Made by a program: the position numbers and the translations under genes. This document shows positions 12,272 to 24,373 of a stretch of DNA of 64,000 nucleotides, in pieces. Source of the stretch: Cryptomeria japonica (Eukaryota > Streptophyta > Pinopsida > Cupressales > Cupressaceae); contig NC_081415.1 of NCBI RefSeq assembly GCF_030272615.1, positions 625,825,740 through 625,889,739 on the forward strand, written 5' to 3'. A model generated the notes under the pieces. That model made no database searches. It was not told where the DNA came from and saw only the letters and a list, made by a program, of their open reading frames with translations. Positions within the stretch are counted from its first letter, which is position 1; every line of letters starts with the position of its first letter.

Positions 12272-12530
12272 TCTTCAGGACATTAGTTGATTTTTTTGGA
12301 TTTTTTCAGGACATTATTTGATTTTTTTGGATTTTTTCAGGACATTATTTGATTTTTTTTGGATTTTTTTAAGACATTATTTGATTTTTTTGGATTTTTT
12401 CAGGACATTATTTGATTTTTTTGGATTTTTTCAGGACATTATTTGAATTTTTTGGGTTTTTTCAAGACATTATTTGATTTTTAGGGATTTTTTCAGGACA
12501 TTATTTGATTTTTATGATTTTGCCCCCAGT
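12272..12530. repeat. Minisatellite, about 31-bp unit, 8 copies
   Basis: Eight head-to-tail copies of a T-rich unit, roughly GGACATTATTTGATTTTTTT followed by GGATTTTTTCA. Units differ by single bases (AAGACATTA in two of them, GAATTTTTT in one) and by T-run length. It lies in the non-coding interior of D. Confidence 0.9.
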
Positions 12531-13858
12531 GTCTAGCAAGGAAAGGAATATGATAGGTGAATAAGTAGGCTTTCTGAAATGTTGGTGGATAGAGGGAAGA
12601 CAAAGGCCTTTTATTATGGAGACAATACAGATGCAATTTTCAAGGGCTATTGCGTGATAAGACAAAAGATTGGATATGACAATGTAAAGCAGTGACATGG
12701 CATGAGGGACATGTCAAGAAGTTTTTGAAACCATGTTTAAATTTTGCATCCTTATGTCAGATCAAGATCAAGGAATGAAAAAGGGTGTATGGATAGTGAT
12801 AAGATATGGATAGGATAAGCAAGACCAAGAATGGATAAGGGACATGGACTGAAGGTCGGGGTAGGCTAAATGATAGTGGCAGAAAGTTGCAATAAGCTAG
12901 GGAATATGGATGAAAGGGTATAATAAGCAAATGGATAAATACCAAAAGCTATGATGGACTAAAAGCTGCAAACAAGATGCATGATGCTCATGAAGATCCT
13001 CAGCCTTGTCAAGATCAAAGGTGGAAAGAGGAAATGGATAGGAGGGACAATAGGATAATGGAGGGTAATGACAGGGGTTCGATAGGATAATGGAACAATG
13101 AAGGACAAAAGGATATGATAGGATAAAACCTATCCCCAGGTATGGTATGCAAGAAGTTCATAGATTACGCATGACACCTGTTTGCTAGGTTTTCATCACG
13201 ATACTTGCCCAAGGCACCTGTTTGCCAGGTTTTCACCAGTGGACGAATTATTTTGGCTTTACTTTTTTTTTCTTTTTCTTTTCTTTTTTCACCATTTTTT
13301 TTTTTGTATTTTGACTTTTTTAATAGAAGATGGACACATGATAGGGGATGGAAGAAGGACTCAAGCGTCTTTTATTTTTTGGATAATAGCCTTGAAATAA
13401 AAATGGACCATGACCTTTAAAAGTATGCTCAAAGATGTTGGTAGGATAAGGACATGGAAAAAGAGATGAAACTAAGGCAAGGATTTATGCAAAGGATTGG
13501 ACCAAAGGGATCGAAGGATGGAAAATATGCATTGGATAATGGATAGGGTATTGGAAGAACTGTGCTTGAGTGGATAGAAATGTTGGCAAGATTGACATTG
13601 GCACACACCTTGAGGGGTGATGGACTGATGGAGGAAAAATGTATTTTGGATATTGAGATTTTGAGGAAAGAAAGGCTATGGATTTTGGGACATAAGGGCC
13701 CAAAATGGATGAAGAAGGTGATGGAGGAATAGAAATTGTAGATGCCAATTTTGATGTTTCTTTAGGCTTTTGTGCTTCAAGGAGCCTCTTAGGGATCCAC
13801 ATGGTTTTTGATTTTTCATGCTTTTGTGGTTCATTGGAGTGCATTGCTAAAAAACCAG

Positions 13859-14345
13859 AGGACCAAATGTGATTGAACGAGATTGATGAGGGTTGGATTT
13901 GAAATGAATTGGAACAAGAGGAATGACACAATGCCAACATATGATGAAAATCAAATGTGACATAGAAGACATGCTAAGAATTAGGTTAGCAATGTAAGAG
14001 TGATGACCAATTTTGAGTGACTACATTTTGCCCCTCTTTGAGACAATGTGATTATGAGCATTGTTTCAAAGAATAAATAAGAAGATCATGCCCCAGTAGA
14101 TCGAGGGACGGAGGTGGGTGTGCCAATTATAATGATTTAGGACCAAATGTGATTGAACGAGATTGATGAGGGTTGGATTTGAAATGAATTGAAACCAAAG
14201 GAATGACACAATGCCAACATATGATGAAAATCAAATGTGACATAGAAGACATGCTAAGAATTAGGTTAGAAATGTAAGAGTGATGACCAATTTTGAGTGA
14301 CTACATTTTGCCCCTCTTTGAGACAATGTGATTATGAGCATTGTT
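13859..14345 (-). repeat. Second tandem pair of the D PPT/U3 unit
   Basis: Two further copies of the unit described at 10793. One is from GGACCAAATGTGATTG at 13859 to 14120. The other is from TGCCAATTATAATG at 14121 to about 14345, where it breaks off at GAGCATTGTTCACC. Both contain LTR-start and PPT sequence. Just beyond, about 14500-14605 looks like a diverged piece of the transcribed part of the LTR (GTGGATCTCACCT, CAAAATGCAAGTG), but I am less sure of that. Confidence 0.8.
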
Positions 14346-14625
14346 CACCAAAAATGTAGATCAGGAAATTGAAAATCATCAAAACAATAGCAATTAGGAC
14401 AACCACAAAACCTAAAGCTGCTATGAAAGCAATCCCAATCCAATCAATGAAGACATAAAGACAAGATATTCAAATCAAATGAAATTGAAGCAAATCGACG
14501 CAGATATCTCCTTCATGTGGCTCCATTGTTCTTCTTTCACCTTCAAATTTGATGTGGATCTCACCTACAAGTGCAAAATGCAAGTGGAAAGCAAGTTGTT
14601 GAGAGATGAAATTCGCAGCATAAAG

Positions 14626-15621
14626 TTACTCAAAAATGTGATTGATTGATTCTTCCTCAAAGAACTCACTTGGTAATTTCCTTAAGATCCTTGCAATAAT
14701 GCCACCTTTCTTTTGAGGTTTTGACATAGTTGTATCTGGAATTTGAACTTGTTTGGAAAGGAGTTGGTTTGATGTCATGTTTTGATATTGAACTTGGTTC
14801 AATTGTTCTGACATGTTTGAAACTTGGTTTAGTGTGTGCTGCAAGTTTTGTTTTTGAATGTTTGGTTGTGGTTGTTGACATTGATATGTTGATTGAACTT
14901 GTTGATATTCCACCATTGGTTGAACCATTTGTTGACATTGTATAGTTGGTTGGACATGTTGAAATTGGACCATTGGTTGTGTTGGTTGTATATGTTGGAA
15001 TTGTTGAACAATTGGTTGTGATGGTTGAAAATCTAATTGATAGTAAACACCTTCTTGTTATTGTTGTGAAGGTACATAATGTTGTTGTCTCTTTTCTTGA
15101 AATTGTTTCATCATCTCTATTTGTGAGAGCAGAGCTGGTATGTCTGATCGTTCAATAAGAAATCTTACATCAATTGGCTCAATATTTGGATTTCGACTTG
15201 GAAATTTTTAAAACATTTTGGACGTTTGTGATCTATTCTTCTCAATGTTTTTCACTTTTTGTTCCAAAATCTCCTGTTCTTGAGCTAGTTTCTCCTCTAG
15301 TTTTTGTATTTGGACATTTACATCATCATGATAAGTTTGATCCAAGTTCTGAGACATGTAGAGATTGGAGTGACATGATTGATTTCTCAATTGTGATGAC
15401 ATGGCTTCGTAAGAAGGTTGAGACCTCATTTCAACAAACATGTCCCTATGCAATGCAACTAATGGGATTGACAAATGCAACCTAAAAGGATGACAATGAA
15501 ACTTAATGTTTTTGTTGGTTTTCAAGATTTTGACAAACTTTTTGGAATGCAAACCTAAAGACTCAACCTTGGGAAGTTGAAATGAAGTGAAGACCTTAAA
15601 GGACAAAAGACCAAATGACAA
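14626..15621 (-). pseudogene. Gln-rich, gag-like ORF remnant of element D
   Basis: A single minus-strand frame from 15621 to 14626 with a stop at 15208-15210 and another near 15055. The first part ends in a short predicted coiled coil (QIQKLEEKLAQEQEILEQK). The middle reads IEPIDVRFLIERSDIPALL. The last third is a Gln-rich repeat with recurring QxVQPTIQ, QPMVEYQQ and QPNIQKQN motifs, ending LRKLPSEFFEEESINHIFE. No zinc knuckle, protease or pol is visible. The position 2.2 kb downstream of the primer site would suit a gag-like gene, but I do not recognise the family. Confidence 0.45.
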
Positions 15622-17849
15622 TAGGACAAATTGACAATATCTCCCCTATATGCTTGGATACTAAGCTAGGTTTGACCAAATGACATTGATGACAAAAAGA
15701 CAAAAGTTTGATAAGGTCTAGACTTCCTAACAATGACTTAGGGTTTATCAAAGATCTGGATTACTCAAGTTTGACAAAACCTAGTTTTGACACTATATGC
15801 AAAGGGAAAATTACTATGCAAATGACCCTAATATGATATGATAATGACCTAAGCTTAATGAAGAGACCTAGGGTATGCAAATGTGACCTAATGTTATGAG
15901 GACAAAGATGCAAATGCAAATGTATGACAATGTCAACCTAAGACAAAACCTAAGGTTGAATTATGAAATGGTATTACTCTAATGCAAGAGGACACATGCA
16001 AATGGATAACCCTTATTGATATGCAAAGGAGTATGACCTAGGTGAAACCTAACCTTGGTACTTGACAATGACTTTGCAAAAAGCAAATCTAGGATGAACC
16101 TAATGTTGGACATGCAATATGACACCTAAGTGAGGACCTAATAATGACATGCAAGGGGACACCTTAATGAGAACCTAATAAGGACATGCAAATGGACACC
16201 TAAATGAAATGGACCAAGTGGAATGCAAGAATGATGCTCTAAGCCCTAAGTATGGATAATGGAGGACCTAAATCTAAGTGACATGAATGTTGAGACAAGA
16301 TTTTGAAAAATGTTTGACAACCATGTTTGAAGGTGTTTTGAACTTTGTTGAATAAAATACTCTTATGTTTAACCTTGTTTTGAATCAATTTGTCTTGTTT
16401 TTGAAATGAGACACAACTCAGCTTTTGACAAGCAAAGAAGACAAGATATTTTAACTTAGACTCAAGACAATCATGCTCATTCACACATTTCTTATGGTAG
16501 GTAAGGACAGTAGGTACTTGAGAGGTAGACTTGTTATGAGATTCAAGGAGAATACATAGATGATCGACCCCACGGGCTCCCCTCCACGGTACTCACTTCT
16601 TAGGGTAGCCAAGCATCAGTCCCCATGGAAATCTACCCATGGCGAACTTAGTATCTCTTCCAAGTATCTGAACTCCTGCTTCTCAAGCAACTAGAAGGAT
16701 TTTGGCCTCTAAATACAAGGTGTTTAATAAGGATTTCTGTTAAGCGCTACTCCTTGGTGTCACACAAGTGTGATTGAGACACAGGCCCACCAAGATACCA
16801 AAGAAATGTAGTCGTGCAAGCATGATTTAGACCGTGAGGCCCTACTTAGATGCTGATATGAGAAAGAGTCCAAGGGTCATCACTTCCCAAGTAACTACAA
16901 TTCCCACGTAACCCTTCCTTCAAATCTTTTTCCCATCAGGTATTTATTTATAGTGAGTTAGAATGCCAAGGTACTCTAGATGTGCTCACTTTGGGTCGTT
17001 CCCCTCTCATGATTGTCACTTGCTTGCAAAAGAAAGCAAATGGTTGGGAAAGCAGGCCCTCTAAAGGTAACAAACAATCCAAAACATGAGAATGGTATCA
17101 AAGGTCTGGATTTCTGATCACCCTAAGAAGGATGAGAGCATATTCTCCTACTCCAATGTCAAACTCGACAAGCAAAGTGAACACATGTTCATTCCATCCT
17201 ACTTAGCAAACATACTAGGTGCCTAATTAAAAATCACAAACACAAAGTTTGGTTGGAATATAAGGCAACCTACAAAATCACTAAGTTAGGAGTTTTATTT
17301 GTTTGGTCTTTGACTAGTGAACCTGCAAACAATTCATTAGTAGTTTGTGAAATAATTCTTTGTCAAGCGTTTCGCCACAAAGCTACCAACAATGTTAGAG
17401 AATCAAGAGAAATGAATCACCATCAAAATTAATCCATAAAAGTTGTGATTCTTTGTCCTCTTAGATTAATCTATGTGAAATTTATCAAATTTACCACCCT
17501 AGATTAATCTAGATAAAATTTGCATGAATGCATGATTAATTTGCCAAGCTAAATTAATCTAGATGAAGGTTGCATGATTTTGTTTTTGAAAATTTTGACC
17601 ATTTATAGCAGCATAATTAAAAATGTCATAACTTCCTCAATATTTATCCAAATCACAAATCATAAGATGATCTGTAAAGGTAAAAATGTGATCTAATATA
17701 CCCATAAATTGTTTATTTTAATTCTACACGAAATTTTTTACATGATCAATTGATTATGACTATTTTTTTTAGAAGAAAAATCTGCAATTTCTCCACAAAA
17801 AAATCTGCAACTTCACAAAACATTCAAAAAAATATTAGATCCAAGAATT
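15622..17849 (-). other. Leader region of D, no coding content seen
   Basis: About 2.2 kb between the primer site and the Gln-rich ORF. Simple A/T-rich sequence with many short GACAAATGC/CCTAA-type words (15640-16260) and a more GC-balanced part (16500-17100). I found no conserved protein motif on either strand. Confidence 0.45.
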
Positions 17850-17867
17850 TTCACGTTGGGTTCACCA
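17850..17867 (-). other. Primer binding site of D (Trp tRNA)
   Basis: Minus strand TGGTGAACCCAACGTGAA, five bases inside the LTR. From memory the 3' end of plant Trp tRNA is TTCACGTCGGGTTCA plus CCA, whose complement is TGGTGAACCCGACGTGAA: one mismatch in 18. The assignment depends on my recall of that tRNA. Confidence 0.75.
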
Positions 17868-17872
17868 TTTAA

Positions 17873-19073
17873 TGTTGCTAAAAATATTGTAAAACATCAA
17901 ATACATCATAAGCTATGCAACCACAAACATAACCTAGTATATGATAATTCTAGCAAAACATTCAAAAGAAGAAGGAAATAAAAACACTATTATACTATGC
18001 AAACCATATATTTGAGCTCATTCCTTGACCTCCATTGTTTCTCTTTCTCCTCCAAATTATTTTGGATCTCACCTCCAAAATGCAAGTGTATGCAAGCAAG
18101 ATTATAATTCAAAAATGATAGCATAAGGATACTAGAGACGTGGTCCTTAAATGATTGAAAGAGGCCTCCAATTTATAGAATTTGGACACAGATGAGACAA
18201 GAATTCGATGGATGAGATCGATTTAATCTGACGGTCGACATCGCATGCAAAGGGGAGTCTCTTGGGAAATTGCCATTTTGATGGCAAGTGGAAGATGAGT
18301 TAGAAGGACAATTCCATTTTTGACACTTGGTCAAAAATGGAAACTTTGCCTTTGAGAGAGGAGACAAGTGATTCACTTTTTAGAAAGTGAATCACTTAAG
18401 TGAAGACATTTGAGTGAGGTGGAAATTAATAATTAATAATTATTAATTTCACTCATAAAATCAAATTAGCCAATTAATATTAAAAAAAATATTAATTGTG
18501 ACATGGACAAAAATATGGTGAATAAATAAATATATATTTATTTATTCAAAAAGGGACATGTTAGTAAGAAAGGGGATTAATTAATTATTTAATTAATTAA
18601 CCTAGGGGAAATGATTTGAATAAATTAAGATACCAACCCTAATGATGAATTAAGTCCCAATAGTGATGATTGATTGGCTAATAATTGATGAAAATTAATG
18701 ACAATTGACTGAATTTGACAACAACATAGGACAAAGGATCGAAAAAGACCCAAAATTGATAATGACTTGATAATATTAATTGATATTGAGGTTGATAATT
18801 AATGACTGATTAATTATCAACAAAGAGGGAATTAAGTCTAATTGTCAAGATGATACCAATTCGAATGATTTAAAAATGAAAAAAAAAAAGCCAATTATAA
18901 TGATTTAGGACCAAATGTGATTGAACGAGATTGATGAGGGTTGGATTTGAAATGAATTGAAACCAGAAGAATGACACAATGCCAACATATGATGAAAATC
19001 AAATGTGACATAGAAGAGATGCTAAGAATTAGGTTAGCAATGTAAGAGTGATGACCAATTTTGAGTGACTACA
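17873..19073 (-). repeat. 5' LTR of element D
   Basis: 1201-bp partner of 9741-10977, near-identical along most of its length. Differences include a short deletion and a matched pair of changes in the first hairpin (18312-18342). The right end, GACTACA, is followed by the target copy AATAC (19074-19078). Confidence 0.9.
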
Positions 19074-20072
19074 AATACTTTTGTAGCAGTATGTGAAATA
19101 ATTACGATGGGTATTGCACTTGCAATCAGGCCAACCACCTAGAGCATATTGCTCATCACAATAGGGAAGTCTCACTGACTTACCAACACATCGGACCATA
19201 ATCCAAAAAGAATGAATTGTGGAAGTAGCATCTTTTATTTCTTGATACAGTTCTAGTTAAGCATGGATGTCTTCCCTACAACACCAAATCCTTTACAACC
19301 TTCCATCGAATGATATATCATTATTTGCACATAAAACTTTCTCTGATAATGCAAACATAACCATCGATGCCAATATTACATGAATAAGTTGCCTATAAAT
19401 ATAATTCATCAACCTTAATGATAAGTTCGGCTAAACCCTAAACCTATAAACCCATAATTATAAAAATAATATCACACGATATCATCGAACCAATATTATG
19501 ATTTACAATGCATAGCATTGACCTAATTCAAATTCCCAAACAATTAATCTGTTGAAAATCGTGCTAAGACCGATCTCCAACACATTTCACCAACCGGTAG
19601 AAACCCTTAGTGCAATAACACAGAATAATCAACCAGATCCAAATAGGACCACCAAATCAGCATGCCAACTAATGCAAAGCCACCAAAAAATTATAACATG
19701 ATCAAGAACACCTTCAACATGATAAGAAACCATTTCGATAAGCCAAAGAAAAATCACTTAACCAAATCATCAAGTATCACCAACTGGTAAAGATAACTAG
19801 TACGCAGAAATATCAACTAGGAACATAAGCAATAGCTTCTAGAGCACCAAATCATGAACCAATAGAAAATGACAAGCATATATCCAACCTGAATAACCAT
19901 CCAAAACCAAATCCAAGGATCCAATCATGCCGAATCGGAATCATAGCCAAAACCAAGACAAACACCAAGTCTAACAAGGATAGGTCTAACCGAGATAGCA
20001 GAACCATATCCAACTGGGATATAGGGTTGACATCAATGATAACACTTAACCAAATCCAGCATATTGCCAACA
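19074..20072 (-). repeat. 3' LTR of C, proximal part
   Basis: On the minus strand starts TGTTGGCAATATGC at 20072 next to the PPT and runs to 19074, where D interrupts it. The part near 19080-19560 matches 54668-55165 of the C 5' LTR (for example GTGAAATAATTA and CATCGGAC). Joined with 9513-9740 the LTR is about 1.22 kb. Confidence 0.85.
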
Positions 20073-20087
20073 ATCTCCCCCTTTAGC
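20073..20087 (-). other. Polypurine tract of C
   Basis: Minus strand GCTAAAGGGGGAGAT directly before TGTTGGC. Further AAGGGGGAG-type words at about 20175 and 20210 lie upstream. There is no ORF3 in C: only about 270 bases separate RNase H from the PPT. Confidence 0.85.
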
Positions 20088-20360
20088 ATTGATGGCAACA
20101 TTGAATGTGAAAACCATCGAAGTGTGAAGGAATGCCAACAATCTCCCAAAGACTAATCTAAAATATAACTCCCCCTTAGATTAACTGATTTTCACATGAA
20201 CACCATCTCCCCCTTTGACATCAATGAAAAAGGATGGGTACTACCAACCAAAAATACTGAACTGAATAGCTAACTACTCCCCCTGAGCAGCAGCGTCATC
20301 TCATCAACCCGGATCACAAAATGTCTGATAAGCTTACCGAATTAATTCATCCCTACATCT

Positions 20361-22225
20361 CTAAGTCTCTTCTAAAGGGGTGGTGACCCCCAACTGATCT
20401 CTGAGATATTCAAAAGTATCTTTAGGTAATGGTTTTTTTATAATATCTGCAATTTGTTCCTTAGTAGGAACATAAACCAATCCGACTTCCTTTGCTTCAA
20501 CATTTTCTTTCAAGAAAATATCCCTTATAGAAATGTGTTTTGATTTGGAATTAAATACCGGATTATTTAAAATATCAATAACAACAATATTATCATAGTG
20601 AATAACAATAGGCTCGTCATAACTTATCCTTATATTCTTCAACATTTGTTTCATCCATAAAATCTCAGTATAGTTAGTTGCAATAGCTACATATTCAGGT
20701 TCAGTAGTAGATAATGAAGTGCGTGATTATTTCTTGCTAAGCCATAAACCAATTTCTTCCCAAGAAAGAATGCACCACTTGAAGTGCTCTTCCGATCATC
20801 CACATCCTCTGCCCAATCAGAGTCTATATAGGCACATAGTCTGAAATCATCATCCTTTGGATATCATAACCCATAATCTGTTGCACCTACCAAATATCTG
20901 AATATCCTTTTAACAACAATATCGTGAGTTCCTCTAGGATCTGACTGAAATCTAGAAGCAATACAAACAATATTCATTATATCAGTTCTATTTTGAGTTA
21001 AGTATATTAATCCACCAATCATTGATTTGTATCTACTTGGATTTACTCTAGGAGATTCATCATCCTTTGACAATTTGCAACCGATTATCATAGGAGTACC
21101 GACAGGTTTAGAATTTTCAAGTCTGAATTTGTTAAGCAATTTCTGCACATACTTAGTTTGATAAATGAAAATACCTTTTATCATCTGAGTAATCTATAAA
21201 CCTAAGAAAAATTTCATCTCTCCAATAATAGATATTTCAAATTCATTCTTCATATCATCATTAAATTTCATGCATAAAATTTCTTCTCCTCCAAAAATGA
21301 TATCATCCACAAAGACTTCAATGATCAGTATGTCATCATGCTCAATCTTATAATATAAGTTACTATCAACATTACCTTTTCTAAAACCGAGCTTAGAAAG
21401 ATATTTATCTAATCCAGCATACCATGCTCTAGGGGATTTCTTCAATTTGCAAACCATGTCTTGGTCTTCTGATAAATAAAATCCATCACGCTTCTCAATG
21501 TAGACTTCTTCTTCATGTCTCCATTCAGAAATTCTCATTTGACATCCATCTAATATACCTTGTAGTTCTTGTGTGCAACATAGGCAAGAAATAGTCTTAC
21601 TGCTTCAATTCTTGCAACCGACGCATAAGTTTCATCATAATCAACTCCTTCTTCCTATGAATAACCTTGCAAACCAATCTAGCTTTATTTCTCACAACTT
21701 GACCTTCGTCATTTAATTTATTCCTAAAAACCTATTTAGTTCCAATAACATTCTTATCATTTGGCCTAAGAACAATTCCCAAGTCTTATTCTTTTCTATC
21801 TGATCTAGTTCCTCTTCCATAGCTTTCATCCAATTCTCATCTTTACTTGCTTCAATAAAATATTCTAGTTCAATTTGAGAAATTAAACATACCTCTTCAG
21901 TAGCTAGCCTTCTTCTTGTTATCAGACCTTTCCTTTTATCTCCAATGATATGATCTTCAAAATGATTCAACTTCACATACCTAGAGGGCTTAGGATTGTC
22001 TTGACTTTCTGATTCTTTTTGCTCTTCAACAGTCACTGTGGAATTTTTTGATGTTACCAGAGCAATTGGATCAATGTTCTAAACTAATTCTTGCACTGCC
22101 AATTCTAATCTGACAAATTCATCTTCTGGTCCATATTCATATGATCTGATTTGATTGTTACCTTTCTCATCCACCTTGACATTTATGCTTTCCAAAATCC
22201 TATCCAATCTTTTGTTATAACATCT
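20361..22225 (-). pseudogene. Copia RT-RNase H of element C (3' half of pol)
   Basis: Continuation of the C polyprotein beyond insertion G. It begins with the linker after integrase (CYNKRLDRILESINV), then the variable region (YEYGPEDEF, HIIGDKRKGLITRRRL), then RT with EASKDENWMKAMEEELDQIEKNKTW, the catalytic FVDDIIFGG, IGEMKFFLGL, and RNase H (IDSDWAEDVDDRKSTSSGAF, DILNNPVFNSKSKHIS, YVPTKEQIADI). It ends at the stop near 20361. Damage: a frameshift after ELFLGQ..., several stops around 21540-21720, one after FFLGL, one before YPKDDDF, and a scrambled segment at 20655-20760. Not functional. Confidence 0.9.
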
Positions 22226-22560
22226 TGTAATGTTGAAAAATGTGAATGATGGAGATCTAGAGGAAATCTATTCTTCCCTCCAAGGAGAGATGGATTTCCC
22301 TTCAAACACTTTTCATGCATTACAATAGAAGAGGGTGGAAATATATAATATTCAACCTCCAGAGAAGGAGATTGAATTCTAAGTGATATAAGAATGGTAA
22401 TTTAATCCCCTCTTCTCGAATGAAATTTGAATTGACTGAATTGTGTACTTATAACCAAGTGAAAAAGTGAAAAAGATTTGATTATAACTTGAGATAGAAG
22501 CATAGGATGAATTTGTGCACCTGGATCTAGCAATAATCTATCGAGATGAAGCCGCCCTGC
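22226..22560 (-). repeat. 3' LTR of G, terminal part
   Basis: Matches 50973-51315 of the G 5' LTR: GTGAATGATGGAGATCTAGA, GATATAAGAATGGTAA, and CTATCGAGATGAAGCCGCCC at the E1 joint. Its inner end (GCAGGGC on the minus strand) continues directly the sequence that stops at 39900 in the inverted piece. In the G 5' LTR the two words are adjacent (AAATTCGCAGGGC). Confidence 0.9.
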
Positions 22561-24031
22561 TCTGATGCCAATTGCTAATAAGATGAGAGGGGGGGGTGAA
22601 TCATGCAAACTTAATCTTCAATATATTCAACTGATTCAACCTCGATAGCTTTAACAGATATATGTAACCAAAACTGTAAAACATGCAAACTTAAGAACAC
22701 ATAATCATAACAACACTCATAACACCAGATTTAACGTGGGAACCCAAATAGGGAAAAACCACTGTGGGATTTCAGACCCACTAGGAAATATACTCTTCTA
22801 GAGTATGCTCGGTTAAAAGCAAATCCTATTAAAGATTACAAACGCATTGCTAGATGTGACCTGGTTAAGGGATTTCCCTCAGATTTGTTAGGATCTTCAC
22901 CTTGTTAGAGGTGACCTTGTTAAAGGGTTTCAAACACTCAATCAGAATGTCGCCTTGCTAGAGGATTTACAAATAAGACTGTTAAGTCCACTCGGTTAAG
23001 AGATTTTGTCACTTACAAATAAATAACAGTAATGAAAATGTTTGCAACTTTGCATCTAAAATGCTAAAGCAGATTCTTATTTGCTCAATACAATCTAGTC
23101 ATAGGACTTATCTTGTCCCTCTATTGGGCTCCTTACTCTATTATACAAATAGGTCTTCAAGCTTCCGTGCTCGGTAATCACTATGTAGCATCCCTATGCT
23201 TACACTTGCCCGCATACATTGTTTATCAACAGTTCCTTATTTATAATTAATTTGCTAACCACTTAATCTCTTTGATCACATTTCCCATGATCAATCATAG
23301 CCATCAGATCTTCAATCTTGACCAGGTTCAATGTATCCTTCGATCGGAAAATGTTTTACCTCACCTTGGAACTTTCATACATTTCTTGGAACTTGTGCTA
23401 GGGTATTGCGGTTCAATCTGAGTTGTAGATCTTCCTGTCGATCTCCCATTGCCATAGATCCTTAACAAATTTCATACACGTTATATCAATCATTTAATCA
23501 TAACTAGCTCATCAGCTTCCATCATTAAATAATGCATGTATACATCCAATGCATTCTGTTATTACTCAGTTGCAACTCGATAAATACTAAACTTCACTCG
23601 GTAGACATTCCACCTTCATTAACCGATAGCAATAACCTTAGGGTTTACCGACTAGGTTCCTTGCTCGGTAACATAGTATAGTATTAACCTTACAAACAAT
23701 AGCATATGTAGGATATCAAAACAATCTAAACAACATGATCTCATCATTGTCTAACTCGGTAATAGTTGCCCATTGAATAACTTATTCCTCCCCTTATTCA
23801 TCAAATTCTTTCTGTGTCTTTTACTGACATCTTAATTCTCTTCAAAACATACTTCTTAAGATATGGCAACATGATACTAAATCATAAAATCAATTTCTTG
23901 ACATCAATGACAAAATAATATTGTGAAGACAGTAAACATCCTTAATCAGTTATATCCATAATTATCAACAACCTTCTTAATATCCTAATTGAAATGCCAA
24001 CAATCTCTTATTGTCTGTTATAATGCCAACA
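22561..24031 (-). repeat. 3' LTR of E1
   Basis: Starts TGTTGGCATTATAACAG (minus) after the PPT and ends at GGCATCAGAG, lacking the final TTATCA present in the E3 LTRs. It has one copy of the 23-bp word GGTTTACCGACTAGGTTCC (23641 region), where the E1 5' LTR has two. It contains the empty site for H: AGGACTTATCTTGTCCC near 23105. Confidence 0.9.
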
Positions 24032-24046
24032 ATCTCCCCCTTTGGC
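24032..24046 (-). other. Polypurine tract of E1
   Basis: Minus strand GCCAAAGGGGGAGAT before TGTTGGC; same joint as in A, E3 and F. Confidence 0.9.
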
Positions 24047-24373
24047 ATTGATGGCAAAACTAATTGATTTGACCTAAAAAGATTCGAATTCAGATTGTTG
24101 TGATTGCTGAAATGTTGTCCCCCTTTCATTAGTCTTCTCCCCCTTTGACAATAATGCCAAAAGAAAACTAACACATAATTTCTTCCTGTGTGGAGTAATT
24201 CCTTTGCTGTTCGGTATCAACTCAGTCTTGGTTAGAGCATTTTATCTTCAATTCATGTTCCCTATTTTTGTTTCTTGTACACCTTTAGAAAACATCCTAA
24301 AGTGTGTAAATTAGCATCAACTCCTAAAAGGTATTCTTTAGAGTCATCGAATTGATGCATTCACCGAACTCGG

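Larger units (their letters stand above)
9741..19073 (-). mobile_element. Element D, non-autonomous LTR element in the C 3' LTR
   Basis: Two long direct repeats (9741-10977 and 17873-19073) with TG...CA ends enclose 6.9 kb without a readable pol. A Trp-tRNA primer site (17850-17867) and a PPT (10978-10992) set the orientation as minus. Flanks are AATAT on the left and AATAC on the right. The empty site in the C 5' LTR (around 54672) reads ATAATACTTTTG, so the target duplication was AATAC with one later change. It is a large non-autonomous (LARD-like) element, probably Ty3/gypsy-related from its primer choice and PPT. Confidence 0.85.

Noticed and set aside
12272-12530. CRISPR-like array
   Set aside because: Units are contiguous with no unique spacers, in a plant retroelement; it is a minisatellite.
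20361-22225. Reading the RT fragment as a separate truncated copia element
   Set aside because: The frame and target duplication at 22221-22225/52046-52050 join it to the gag-integrase half at 52046-54389.
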